Positions 17,395 to 25,572 of a stretch of 64,000 nucleotides of DNA are shown in pieces (within the stretch, counting starts at the first letter, position 1; the number at the start of each line of letters is the position of its first letter). The stretch spans positions 124,001 through 188,000 of the forward strand of contig CAYFKJ010000003.1 of assembly GCA_964343605.1 (NCBI GenBank), read 5' to 3'. The notes under the pieces were generated by a model. That model had not been told where the DNA came from and ran no database searches. It saw only the letters and a list, made by a program, of their open reading frames with translations. The position numbers and the translations under genes were made by a program. Source of the stretch: CAYFKJ01 sp964343605. Its GTDB lineage: Bacteria > Pseudomonadota > Alphaproteobacteria > UBA2966.

Positions 17395-18213
17395 TCAATT
17401 CCCTTCGAAGACGGGTTTCTCCTTTGCCACGAAGGCATTGTAGGCCCGCGTGAAATCTTCCGTCTGCATGCAGATGGCCTGGGCCTGGGCTTCCGCCTCG
17501 ATGCTTTCGTCGACGCCCATGTTCCATTCCTGGTGCAGCATTTTCTTGGTCATGCCGTTGGCGAAGGTGGGACCATTGGCGATGCGTCCGGCGGTTTTTT
17601 GGGCTTCGGCGAGAAGCTCGTCGGCACTGCAGATGCGGTTATAGAAACCCCAGCGTTCGGCTTCCTCGGCCTTCAGCGCGCGTCCCGAGTACAAGAGATC
17701 GGAGGCCCGGCCCTGGCCGATGATGCGCGGCAGCATATTGCAGGCGCCCATGTCGCAGCCCGCCAGACCGACGCGGTTGAAAAGGAAAGCGACGGAGGGT
17801 TCCGGCGTGCCGTAACGGAGGTCGGAAGCCATCGCCAGGATCGCGCCGGCGCCGGCGCAGACGCCATCAATGGCGGCGATGATGGGCTGGGGGCAGGCGC
17901 GCATGGCCTTGACCACGTCGCCGGTCATGCGGGTAAAGCGCATCAGGTCGACCATATTCATCTTGACCAGGGGGCCGATGATCTCATGGACGTCGCCGCC
18001 GGAGCAGAAGTTGCCGCCGGCACCCGTGATCACGATAGCGTGGACGTCGTCGGCATACTGAAGTTCGCGGAAGGTGTCGCGCAGTTCACCATAGCTTTCG
18101 AATGTTAGAGGATTTTTGCGTTCGGGCCTGTTCAGGGTAACCGTGGCAACACCGTTTGCGACTTCCCAACCAAAATGCTCCGGCTTGAAATCGGCGCCGT
18201 TTACTGACTTCAT
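17395..18213 (-). CDS. Enoyl-CoA hydratase family protein
   Basis: 272 residues, crotonase fold. Seen are TVTLNRPERKNPLTFESY, the oxyanion-hole loop GAGGNFCSGGDVHEI, and AIDGVCAGAGAILAMASDLRYG. Residues around VGLAGCDMGACNMLPRIIG take the place of the usual second catalytic glutamate region, so hydratase versus another crotonase activity (ring opening, thioester hydrolysis) is uncertain. It overlaps the MarR gene by 4 bp and is followed by the acyl-CoA dehydrogenase one base after its stop. Role: most likely hydration of the enoyl-CoA made in this operon. Confidence 0.9.
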   Translation of the reverse strand: MKSVNGADFKPEHFGWEVANGVATVTLNRPERKNPLTFESYGELRDTFRELQYADDVHAIVITGAGGNFCSGGDVHEIIGPLVKMNMVDLMRFTRMTGDVVKAMRACPQPIIAAIDGVCAGAGAILAMASDLRYGTPEPSVAFLFNRVGLAGCDMGACNMLPRIIGQGRASDLLYSGRALKAEEAERWGFYNRICSADELLAEAQKTAGRIANGPTFANGMTKKMLHQEWNMGVDESIEAEAQAQAICMQTEDFTRAYNAFVAKEKPVFEGN

Positions 18214-18722
18214 TCTTCGTCTCCATTTTTCAACGATTGTTCGAGTGATTTCTTAAAACGACCGAGGAGGTCGTAGAGTTCGGTCTTTTCCTGGCGCTCA
18301 AGCCCCGACATCAGGTCGACGACCCAGGATTCGTGAGCCGGGGCCATGCGGTCGAATTCCGCGCGGCCTTCATCCGTCAGCCGAACCAGTTGCGTCCGGC
18401 GGTCCTGGGGCGCCGGGGAGCGTGTGACGAGCTTTTCCTGTACCAGACGGTCGATCAGCCCGGTGATGTTGCCATTCGACACCATCAGGTGGCGCGAGAG
18501 CTGTCCCATGGTCATGCCGTCGGGGGCCCGGTCGAGTTGGGCCATAACGTCGAAGCGGGGAAGGGTGGTCTCGAACTCCTGGCGCAGGCCGGAGCGCACG
18601 TGCTGCTCGATCAGTGTGGAGCAGGTCAGCAGGCGCAGCCAGACGCGGAGTTCTGGCTTATCGTCGGATTGGACTGAGGATTCGAGGTCCCCGCCAGATG
18701 TGGAGTTAACCGTATCCGTCAT
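18210..18722 (-). CDS. MarR family transcriptional regulator
   Basis: 170 residues. A winged helix is read from FDVMAQLDRAPDGMTMGQLSRHLMVSNGNITGLIDRLVQEKLVTR, with the wing at PAPQDRRTQLVRLTDEGR, and flanking dimerisation helices. It overlaps both neighbours by 4 bp, so it is produced with the catabolic enzymes. MarR regulators of this kind (as for aryl-CoA degradation genes) usually repress and release DNA on binding a CoA thioester. An 18-bp perfect palindrome upstream of the operon is the obvious target. Ligand identity is inference. Confidence 0.9.
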   Translation of the reverse strand: MTDTVNSTSGGDLESSVQSDDKPELRVWLRLLTCSTLIEQHVRSGLRQEFETTLPRFDVMAQLDRAPDGMTMGQLSRHLMVSNGNITGLIDRLVQEKLVTRSPAPQDRRTQLVRLTDEGRAEFDRMAPAHESWVVDLMSGLERQEKTELYDLLGRFKKSLEQSLKNGDEE

Positions 18723-19537
18723 GACATGACTTCTCCCCCGTCTACCATGATCGATTGGCCGTTGACCGAACCCGAGGTCGGCAGGGCCAGCCAGCCCACC
18801 GCTTGAGCAACCTCTTCCGGCTGCACGAGACGCGCCTGCGGATTGAACTTGGCAAGTTCGGCGTAGGCTTCTTCCCGGTCGCGGCCGGTTTTTTCGACCA
18901 TCGTTTCGATGGTCCGCGTGGCGATGTCCGTTTCAGTGAAACCGGGGCAGACGGCGTTGACCGTAACCCCCGAAGGGGCGATCTCCAGCGCCAGCGCCCG
19001 CGTCATGCCGATGACGCCGTGTTTGGACGCGCAATAGGGCGCGACGTAGGCGTAACCTTTGTGGCCGGCCGTGGACGCAACATTGATGATCCGGCCGGAA
19101 CGCTTCTCCAGCATGCCCGGCAGGACCGCCTGGGTGCAGAGGTAGGGACCAGTGAGGTTGACGTCCAGCATGGCCCGCCAGGCATCCGGCGTGATGCGGG
19201 GGAAAGGGGCACTGGTGGCGGCGCCGGCATTATTGACGAGAATGTCGACCGGACCGCCGGCATCGTCGGCCGCCTTTTCGAAGATATGGGCGATCTCGTC
19301 GTCATTCGTCACGTCCATGACGTACGCCCGAGCCTCGCCGCCATGCCGGGATGAGACGGCTTCCGCCTGATCCGCAAGCGCGTTCTCGTCTCGTCCCGTC
19401 ATGGAAAGCGTCGCGCCGAGCCGGCCGAGTTCAAAGGCGATCGCCGCGCCGATGCCACGGGAAGCGCCTGTGACAAAGGCGTGCAACCCGTCCAGGGGCT
19501 TGGACGATGTTTCGTCGGTGCTCTTAACACCCGGCAT
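18719..19537 (-). CDS. SDR family NAD(P)-dependent oxidoreductase (3-hydroxyacyl-CoA dehydrogenase-like)
   Basis: 272 residues, classical short-chain dehydrogenase. Cofactor loop TGASRGIG, NNAG motif (VDILVNNAGAATSAPF), catalytic Ser in INVASTAGHKGY and Tyr/Lys in YCASK are present, and the C terminus ends with the SVNGQSIMVDGGE motif. It is the first gene of the aryl/acyl-CoA operon, overlapping marR by 4 bp. The expected step is oxidation of the 3-hydroxyacyl-CoA made by the hydratase; a ketoreductase role in the opposite direction is possible. Confidence 0.9.
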   Translation of the reverse strand: MPGVKSTDETSSKPLDGLHAFVTGASRGIGAAIAFELGRLGATLSMTGRDENALADQAEAVSSRHGGEARAYVMDVTNDDEIAHIFEKAADDAGGPVDILVNNAGAATSAPFPRITPDAWRAMLDVNLTGPYLCTQAVLPGMLEKRSGRIINVASTAGHKGYAYVAPYCASKHGVIGMTRALALEIAPSGVTVNAVCPGFTETDIATRTIETMVEKTGRDREEAYAELAKFNPQARLVQPEEVAQAVGWLALPTSGSVNGQSIMVDGGEVMS

Positions 19538-19576
19538 TGACTGGCTCCCGGCGGTGTGAGAATCAAATTGTAAATA

Positions 19577-19594
19577 TATTTTAAGCTTAAAATA
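19577..19594. promoter_or_regulatory. Perfect 18-bp palindrome, probable MarR operator
   Basis: TATTTTAAGCTTAAAATA is a perfect inverted repeat in an AT-rich patch 40 bp upstream of the SDR start, surrounded by high-G+C DNA. Size and symmetry suit a MarR dimer, and a MarR gene is in the operon that begins here. It also lies 149 bp upstream of the divergent aldehyde dehydrogenase, so both units could be controlled. Confidence 0.6.
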
Positions 19595-19742
19595 AATATA
19601 AGGGCTCGGGCAAGGCCTAACTTGTGCGTAACGGGATTCTCAGGGCCGGGATTGTTGGCTCAGACAACCGATGAGGGGGCGTATCACGGTCGAAACATGC
19701 TATAACGGAGGTCTTTCCGCGACCTTTTCGGAGGCTCCGTCG

Positions 19743-21212
19743 ATGACCATCGCCGTTTTGCACCCCAACGCCAAACGTAACGCGGCCGTTCATTCGCCTA
19801 TAACGGCGGAGCGGCTCAAGGCGTTGCTGGACGCCCAGAAACAGGCCTACCGGGAGGCCGGTGCGCCTAGCGCTGAAACGCGGCGCTCCAGTTTGCGGAA
19901 ATTGCTGCGTGCCGTCCTGGCCAATCAGGACAGGATCGCCGACGCCATATCGGAAGACTTTGGCCACCGCTCGGACGTGGAAACGCGCATGGCCGAGATA
20001 TTCACCACGGTGGAATCCATTCGCCACGCCAGGCGCAAGTTGAAGACTTGGATGAAACCCGAACGGCATGCCGTCAATCTGGCGTTCCTGCCCGCCCGCG
20101 CGAAGGTCCTCAAGCAACCGCTAGGCGTCATCGGCGTCATCAGTCCGTGGAACTACCCGTTCTATCTGGCGATCGACCCTCTGGTCGGTGCGCTCGCGGC
20201 AGGCAACCGGGTGATGATCAAACCTTCGGAATTCACGCCCAAGACGTCGGCTCTGTTGGCCGAAATGATTGAGGAATTGTTCGAGCCCGAGGAAGTGGTG
20301 GTGATCCAAGGCGGCCAGGATGTAGGAGAGCAGTTCTCAAGGTTGCCGTTTGATCATTTGTTGTTTACGGGGGCGACCAAAGTCGGGCATCACGTTATGC
20401 GCGCGGCGGCGGAGAACCTCACGCCGGTGACGTTGGAACTGGGCGGGAAATCGCCGGCCATCGTGGCGCCGGGCTATGCCATGGATCGCGCTGCGGGCAG
20501 CATTGTTGCGGGGAAGATGCTGAATGCGGGTCAAACCTGCATCGCGCCTGATTATGTCATGGTGCCGGAAGCCAGTCTGGATTCGTTCGTCGCCCACGCC
20601 CGGCAGAAGATGGCGGGTATGTATCCCAATCTGGCGGCCAATCCGGACTACACCAGCATCTTAGGCGACCGCAACCACGCCCGGCTGCGGGCACACCTGG
20701 ACGATGCCGCCGAGAAGGGCGCTCAGGTCGTGACCATCAATCCGGCCGGCGAGGGATTCGAGAACTCTGCAGGGAAAATGGCGCCAACCCTGGTGTTGCA
20801 GCCCACCGACAACATGACGGTGATGCAGGAGGAAATATTCGGCCCCATTCTGCCGGTGCTGACCTACCGGGATCTCAGCGAAGTCATCGATTACGTCAAC
20901 GACCACGACAGACCGCTGGCACTCTACTATTTCGACAACGACAGCCGGCGTATCGACAGGGTCTTGACGGAAACCATTTCCGGCGGCGTGACGGTCAACG
21001 ACACGCTCTTCCATATTGCCCAGGACAATCTGCCGTTCGGCGGCGTCGGCGCCAGCGGCATGGGCCATTATCACGGACGTGACGGTTTTGAGACGTTCTC
21101 CAAACGCAAGAGCGTCTTCTATCAAAGCAGGATGAACGGCGCGGGCCTGCTCCGACCGCCCTACGGCCGGCTCGTGCGGACATTGTTGAAGACCCTGATC
21201 GGCGGTCGATGA
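19743..21212 (+). CDS. Coniferyl-aldehyde dehydrogenase-like aldehyde dehydrogenase
   Basis: 489 residues from ATG 19743, which has GGAG about 9 bp upstream. Aldehyde dehydrogenase landmarks: GVISPWNYPFYL, IKPSEFTPKTS, FTGATKVGHHVM, catalytic Glu in TLELGGKSP, catalytic Cys in AGQTCIAPDYV, and EEIFGPILPV. The short C terminus with a hydrophobic end (GLLRPPYGRLVRTLLKTL) is like coniferyl aldehyde dehydrogenases and membrane-associated fatty aldehyde dehydrogenases. It oxidises an aldehyde to the acid with NAD(P)+. Placed back to back with the aryl-CoA operon, it may supply an aromatic acid; substrate unproven. Confidence 0.88.
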   Translation: MTIAVLHPNAKRNAAVHSPITAERLKALLDAQKQAYREAGAPSAETRRSSLRKLLRAVLANQDRIADAISEDFGHRSDVETRMAEIFTTVESIRHARRKLKTWMKPERHAVNLAFLPARAKVLKQPLGVIGVISPWNYPFYLAIDPLVGALAAGNRVMIKPSEFTPKTSALLAEMIEELFEPEEVVVIQGGQDVGEQFSRLPFDHLLFTGATKVGHHVMRAAAENLTPVTLELGGKSPAIVAPGYAMDRAAGSIVAGKMLNAGQTCIAPDYVMVPEASLDSFVAHARQKMAGMYPNLAANPDYTSILGDRNHARLRAHLDDAAEKGAQVVTINPAGEGFENSAGKMAPTLVLQPTDNMTVMQEEIFGPILPVLTYRDLSEVIDYVNDHDRPLALYYFDNDSRRIDRVLTETISGGVTVNDTLFHIAQDNLPFGGVGASGMGHYHGRDGFETFSKRKSVFYQSRMNGAGLLRPPYGRLVRTLLKTLIGGR

Positions 21213-21238
21213 ACAAACGCCACGACTGCTAAAGCAGC

Positions 21239-22501
21239 ATGACCTTCAAAAGAGTTTCGTCCGCTGGGGCGGACCGGGAAGCGTTCGGCCTCACCGACAT
21301 CCTCCGCAACGCGGATTTCCGCCGCGCCTGGCTGATCGGTATCGCCTCGGGCGGTGTGCGGTGGCTGGAACTCCTGGCATTCGGCATTTACGTCTTCGAC
21401 CAAACCGGGTCGGCGTTTCTTGTGGCGACTTTCACACTGTTGCGACTGCTGCCGTTCTCCTTGTTTGGCGTCGTTACGGGCGCCCTGGTCGACCGTTTGG
21501 GCCAGCGTAAGGTTTTGCGGCTTTCGCTGTTGGCCATGGTAGCGGCCTCCGGCGTCTTGGCGGCACTGTCCTACAGCGGCCAATTGGCGCTTTGGCATCT
21601 GGCGTTGGGAACAATTCTCAGCGGTATGTACTGGACGACCGATTTCTCGGCTCGGCGAAACCTGCTTGGCCAACTCGCAGGACCCGATAATTTGTCGAAG
21701 GCGCTGTCTTTCGATGCGGCGAGCAACACCCTCACCCGGGCCATCGGACCCATATTTGGCGGCATCCTAATCGCCACGCTCGGATTTAGCGGCGTATTGC
21801 TCCTTTCCTTCTCGCTCTATGCCGCCGCATTGGTGTTGGCGCTGCAATTTTCCAAGGTTGGGGGAGAATCGGAGGAGGGAAAACACGGTCTTTTGCGCGG
21901 TATTGTTGACGCCTTCGTTTTTGCCGTCAGGTGGCGCAAACTGGTAGCTGCCTTTGTCGTCACGATTATCTTCAATCTGTTCGGCTTTCCTTTCACCGCT
22001 CTCATTCCCGTCATCGGTAAGCAGACATTGGGATTGACGCCGGATGCCGTGGGCTTAATCGCCGCCTTGGAGGGAAGCGGCGCCATCATCGGTTCGTTGC
22101 TGGTCAGCCGGGCGCGGGCGGAAGGGCAGATCTGGGGCCGGTACATCGGTGGTGTGCTGCTTTGCATGGCCGGCGTCGTCATTCTGGGGTTTGCGCAGGA
22201 TGTCCCGATGGCAGCGACGGGTATTGGCATTGCCGGAATTGGAGCCGGTTTGTTCGCCGCCTCCCAGGTAACCCTGATCTACCGCCTCTCGCCGCCGGAG
22301 CAACGAAGCCGCATGCTCGGCCTATTGACCATCTGTATCGGGACCGCGCCGATCGGCTTCGCCTACCTGGGCGCGCTCGCCGACGTGTTCGGCAGCGGGC
22401 CGGCGCTGCTGATCATGACGGCCTTGGGTTTCGTTTCCATGCTGTTGTTCTGGATATATTTTCCCGTGTCCGAATACCTGCGGTCCCGAACGACCGAGTA
22501 G
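21239..22501 (+). CDS. MFS transporter (EntS-like MFS_3 type)
   Basis: 420 residues with about 12 hydrophobic segments spread over the whole length, separated by a cytoplasmic loop near the middle (QFSKVGGESEEGKHG). The first loop has GVVTGALVDRLGQRKVLR, the MFS signature between helices 2 and 3. N-terminal LTDILRNADFRRAWLIG resembles the MFS_3 exporters such as EntS. It probably exports a small molecule across the inner membrane. It starts 26 bp after the aldehyde dehydrogenase and is followed 11 bp later by the HDAC-like gene, so the three may be one transcript. Confidence 0.88.
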   Translation: MTFKRVSSAGADREAFGLTDILRNADFRRAWLIGIASGGVRWLELLAFGIYVFDQTGSAFLVATFTLLRLLPFSLFGVVTGALVDRLGQRKVLRLSLLAMVAASGVLAALSYSGQLALWHLALGTILSGMYWTTDFSARRNLLGQLAGPDNLSKALSFDAASNTLTRAIGPIFGGILIATLGFSGVLLLSFSLYAAALVLALQFSKVGGESEEGKHGLLRGIVDAFVFAVRWRKLVAAFVVTIIFNLFGFPFTALIPVIGKQTLGLTPDAVGLIAALEGSGAIIGSLLVSRARAEGQIWGRYIGGVLLCMAGVVILGFAQDVPMAATGIGIAGIGAGLFAASQVTLIYRLSPPEQRSRMLGLLTICIGTAPIGFAYLGALADVFGSGPALLIMTALGFVSMLLFWIYFPVSEYLRSRTTE

Positions 22502-22512
22502 GAGCCATTTGC

Positions 22513-23553
22513 ATGAAAACCGTCTACAGCGATGTGCAAGCAAACCACTATCCCAAGCGCTTCATCGTCCGCGGGACGCTGGCTGAAAATCCGGAAAAGC
22601 CGGAACGTGCCGAACGCCTCCTGGCAGCCATGAAAGCCGGCGGGCACGAAATCTTAGAGCCCGAGGATCACGGCATTGGCCCGCTTGGCGCGATCCACTC
22701 AACCGACTATCTGACGTTTCTGCGTGACGGATTGGAGGATTGGCGGGCCTTACCGAATTCCAGCGACGAGATCACGCCCAATGTCCACACCAACCGTTTT
22801 CAGACGCGCCGGCCCAGCCACATCACGGGCCGGGCCGGCTACCACATGGCCGATACGGCCTGTCCCATCGGTGACGGTACTTGGGCGGCGGCCTACGCCG
22901 CGGCACAATCGGCACTGACGGCGGCCGACATCGTTTTGCAGGGGGAGAAGCTTGCCTACGCCTTGTGCCGCCCACCCGGCCATCATGCATTTGCCGACAT
23001 GGCCGGCGGTTTTTGTTTCATCAACAATGTCGCTGTGGCGGCCCAGCACATGATCGAAAAGTTGCGGGCGGCGGGAAAGCCCGGCCGCGTGGCGATCCTG
23101 GATGTCGACGTTCATCACGGGAACGGGACGCAGTTCATCTTCTACCGGCGTGCTGACGTGCACTTCGTCTCGATCCACGCCGACCCCGATGTCTTCTATC
23201 CCTTCTTTTGCGGCTATGGGGACGAAAGAGGGGAGGGACCGGGACGCGGCTTCAATCTCAATATCCCGATGCCCGCCGGAGCGAACGACGAAGACTTTCT
23301 TGCGTCCTTGGCGCCGGGACTTGCGGCAATCGAAACGTTCGCGCCGGACGCCCTGCTCGTGTCGCTTGGCCTTGATGCTCAGGCGAACGATCCTTTGGCT
23401 TTTCTGGATATTTCAACGGGAGGGTTTGGGCGTATCGGCGGCGCCGTCGCAGGATTGGGACTGCCCACCGTCATCGTCCAGGAAGGCGGATATCTGTGCG
23501 ACGAGCTGGGTGCTAATCTGGCAGCATTCATCGACGGCATCGAGCGCGGATAA
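22513..23553 (+). CDS. Histone-deacetylase-like amidohydrolase (acetylpolyamine amidohydrolase type)
   Basis: 346 residues from ATG 22513. The zinc-dependent arginase/deacetylase fold is shown by RPPGHHAFADMAGGFCFINN (tandem His), DVDVHHGNGTQ (metal-binding Asp and His), LVSLGLDAQANDPLA and VVIVQEGGYL-type end (PTVIVQEGGY). Metal ligands and the catalytic His pair are intact. Bacterial members deacetylate acetylpolyamines or related amides in the cytoplasm. Codons upstream in the same frame overlap the MFS gene and are not credible as a start. Confidence 0.9.
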   Translation: MKTVYSDVQANHYPKRFIVRGTLAENPEKPERAERLLAAMKAGGHEILEPEDHGIGPLGAIHSTDYLTFLRDGLEDWRALPNSSDEITPNVHTNRFQTRRPSHITGRAGYHMADTACPIGDGTWAAAYAAAQSALTAADIVLQGEKLAYALCRPPGHHAFADMAGGFCFINNVAVAAQHMIEKLRAAGKPGRVAILDVDVHHGNGTQFIFYRRADVHFVSIHADPDVFYPFFCGYGDERGEGPGRGFNLNIPMPAGANDEDFLASLAPGLAAIETFAPDALLVSLGLDAQANDPLAFLDISTGGFGRIGGAVAGLGLPTVIVQEGGYLCDELGANLAAFIDGIERG

Positions 23554-23730
23554 ACCCATTTCCGGCCACGCATCCAGGGCGATTTCCGCCGTGCAATCAC
23601 CCGATGTTGAATCGGATTTCGATACTTGCCAGCCCAGGTGGCAAACTGTTCAAGACGCGCGTCGAGCGAGTTGACTTTTTCGTGATCGGCGCGTCATCAT
23701 GTGACTGGGGAAGGCGCAGAGATTCCGAAT

Positions 23731-23843
23731 TTTCAGTTTTTTTTGTCGAGGAACGAACGCCTGCCGCGGTTGTCGGCGAGTGGTTTGTTAGTGGCTTACC
23801 TCAAGCGGCAACAGGGAACGGTTTGCCGCCAAAAAAACTGAAA
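23731..23843. repeat. Inverted repeat bounding a 113-bp stretch
   Basis: A 13-bp arm TTTCAGTTTTTTT (23731-23743) is exactly complementary to AAAAAAACTGAAA (23831-23843), and partial complementarity continues inward (TGTCG and CGCC). It lies in a stretch of about 300 bases after the HDAC-like gene where no convincing gene is seen. It could be a structured transcript end or a small non-autonomous repeat; no target-site duplication was recognised. Confidence 0.35.
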
Positions 23844-23854
23844 GAAAAAACAAA

Positions 23855-24082
23855 ATGCCAATCGGGGGCGGTGGACAAGAATCGGCTGCGGCAGTAGCCG
23901 GGACGGACATACTCAGGCAGGATTTCATCAAGCATCGCGACGATATGGCGCTTAACCGCGCCATTGATAAATCAGCCGATATTAAGGATCGCGATCAGCG
24001 TGAAGATGAAATTAAAGCTGCCAGGCGCCGGCGCGAACAGCAGGACGCTGAAGACCGCGGCGGTTTAGATATCGACGTTTAA
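23855..24082 (+). CDS. Possible small charged protein, unknown
   Basis: 75 residues, very rich in Asp, Glu, Arg and Lys in its second half (DKSADIKDRDQREDEIKAARRRREQQDAEDRG), with a glycine-rich start (MPIGGGG). It looks like a soluble or disordered helix. It begins just after the right arm of the inverted repeat; a weak purine-rich AAAGAAA lies upstream. No family recognised. It may be a genuine small gene because its codon choice looks like the neighbours, but evidence is thin. Confidence 0.4.
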   Translation: MPIGGGGQESAAAVAGTDILRQDFIKHRDDMALNRAIDKSADIKDRDQREDEIKAARRRREQQDAEDRGGLDIDV

Positions 24083-24132
24083 GTTTGTTCGGAAGCTGAA
24101 TTCGTTAAACGGTAGGGCTTCCGGGCGGGCGA

Positions 24133-24309
24133 TCAAACCTGGAAATCGATCTTCACACCTTGGCCCTGCTTGGGGGTGCTGAGCGGGGTGTTTGATTCGG
24201 GCGTACGTTGCTCAGCCAATTCCTTGACGCTCAAGGCGGCGTCGCGTGGGGGAGGAACGAACAACGTCTGCTGGGCGAGGGCTTGGTGGCCGATGGTTGA
24301 AACACTCAT
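24133..24309 (-). CDS. Small hypothetical protein, 58 residues
   Basis: 58 residues from ATG 24309, with GGAG 8 bp upstream in the minus-strand reading; a longer frame upstream is less likely. The sequence begins MSVSTIGHQALAQQ and ends KQGQGVKIDFQV, Gln- and Pro-rich in the middle, with no membrane segment or known domain. Its upstream region (24310-24529) is AT-rich and contains a 7-bp inverted repeat, so it probably has its own promoter. Family unknown. Confidence 0.55.
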   Translation of the reverse strand: MSVSTIGHQALAQQTLFVPPPRDAALSVKELAEQRTPESNTPLSTPKQGQGVKIDFQV

Positions 24310-24426
24310 TTTGTTCTCCGGGCGGTCCGAATAATCTGGTTTGTTACAAATAGATATAGACAAATAGAATCAGAAAAACACGAACTATCGTTTCGATTTT
24401 CTTTAACATTATTCGTCAATTTCTTC

Positions 24427-24445
24427 GAAATACATTCAGTATTTC
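24427..24445. promoter_or_regulatory. Inverted repeat in the AT-rich leader of the small gene
   Basis: GAAATAC-ATTCA-GTATTTC, 7-bp arms and a 5-bp spacer, lies 118 bp upstream of the 58-residue ORF in a conspicuously AT-rich intergenic stretch (24310-24529). It could be a regulator binding site. There is no regulator gene nearby to pair with it. Confidence 0.3.
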
Positions 24446-24529
24446 TCGAAAATTTATCAACAATTTTAGATATATGGTATCAGGAACCGGGTTGATGCCC
24501 ACCCTGGTGGCGCTTCGGCCGAACGACGT

Positions 24530-25348
24530 CTAATTCTTTTGCGGTACCCCGAAATTCATCATGGGGTTGCGCAATTGCACCTCTCCCACATTGCAGGGCG
24601 GACGATAACCCGTCGCCGTCAGTTTAAGAAGCGGTGTCGCCGGTTGGCGGCCGGCGATTTCCAGGACCATTTTCCGGCGGATGGCGCGGGCGAAATCTTT
24701 GTAGCCGTTGGCGACGATCACGAACGCTCCGGGGCCTCCGATGACGCAATCTTCGTAGTAGTAATCCAAATTGGGGATGGGCCGGATGCCATAGCGTCCC
24801 GGCCCTTCGTTCTTGATCGGCAGGCCGTTGATCGTTATGCCCGCGGAGACAGCGCGGTCGCGGGCGAGGGTCACGAAATCGCCCTTGTTGTTTGGCCCGT
24901 CGCCTGAGATATCGATGATTCTTCGCTCGCCGCTGAATCCGCTGCGATGAAAACTCGATGCGGCATAAGCAATGGCACTGCTGATCGAGGTGAGGGAGGC
25001 CGTTCTCACGGGATAACGACCAACGGCATCGGCGAATTTCGCGGCGCTCGCGGCATCGGACACCTCGGTCCAGCCGACCAGCGTACTCTGAAGTTTAACG
25101 CCCGCCCACTCGACGTAGGCGACAGCGATCCGGCCCCAGCGGCCCCGTTGGATCGTGGCGATGACGGCGGGATGAAGAATGGCGTTGACGTAACCCCGGC
25201 GCTGCATGGCAGCGTCTTCGAGTCCCATGCTGCGGGATATGTCGGCCGCCAGGACCAACTCCAAATCGACCGCCCGGTCGGCGGCGACACCGCGATGTGC
25301 ACCGAGCATTAAAAATAAGCAAATCAGAAGCACACCGTTACGCAGCAT
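24530..25348 (-). CDS. DUF1194 secreted vWA-like protein (copy 1)
   Basis: 272 residues from ATG 25348, preceded by a GGGGGAC ribosome site. A signal peptide (MLRNGVLLICLFLMLGAHRGVAA) is followed by a von Willebrand factor A-like fold: VLAADISRSM carries an intact DxSxS metal site, RRIIDISGDGPNN the second strand, and AFVIVANGYKDFARAIRRKM the C-terminal helix. DUF1194 proteins are exported and of unknown function. A second, very similar copy lies at 26282-27091, and the FecR-domain gene sits between them on the other strand. Confidence 0.87.
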   Translation of the reverse strand: MLRNGVLLICLFLMLGAHRGVAADRAVDLELVLAADISRSMGLEDAAMQRRGYVNAILHPAVIATIQRGRWGRIAVAYVEWAGVKLQSTLVGWTEVSDAASAAKFADAVGRYPVRTASLTSISSAIAYAASSFHRSGFSGERRIIDISGDGPNNKGDFVTLARDRAVSAGITINGLPIKNEGPGRYGIRPIPNLDYYYEDCVIGGPGAFVIVANGYKDFARAIRRKMVLEIAGRQPATPLLKLTATGYRPPCNVGEVQLRNPMMNFGVPQKN

Positions 25349-25508
25349 TGCCGTCCCCCGTCTGAAGGCGCTCGAAAACGATATCTCGATATTATGCGGT
25401 TGCCACCCTCCCGGCACATCACAATTACCTGAGAAACCTCTAGTGCCTTGATGGGCCGCTAAGTGACAATGGCTTGAATCCGGGTGAAAATATGCCACTT
25501 CAACTACA

Positions 25509-25536
25509 CGCCGTTCGTGGCACGCCGTTCGTGGCA
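25509..25536. repeat. Perfect 14-bp tandem duplication
   Basis: CGCCGTTCGTGGCA occurs twice head to tail (25509-25522 and 25523-25536), just upstream of the FecR-domain gene start. Fourteen is not a multiple of three, which argues against this stretch being coding and for the downstream GTG as the start. It may be recent slippage or a repeated binding site. Confidence 0.6.
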
Positions 25537-25572
25537 CGCGGTATAGGGGGCACTGAAAGGGGGACCCGGATC

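Noticed and set aside
22162..22512. Upstream extension of the HDAC-like gene
   Set aside because: It overlaps the MFS gene; ATG 22513 lies at the start of the recognisable domain.
23604..23897. 97-residue + frame over the inverted repeat
   Set aside because: It spans both repeat arms (Phe and Lys runs from T and A tracts), with no ribosome site or motif.
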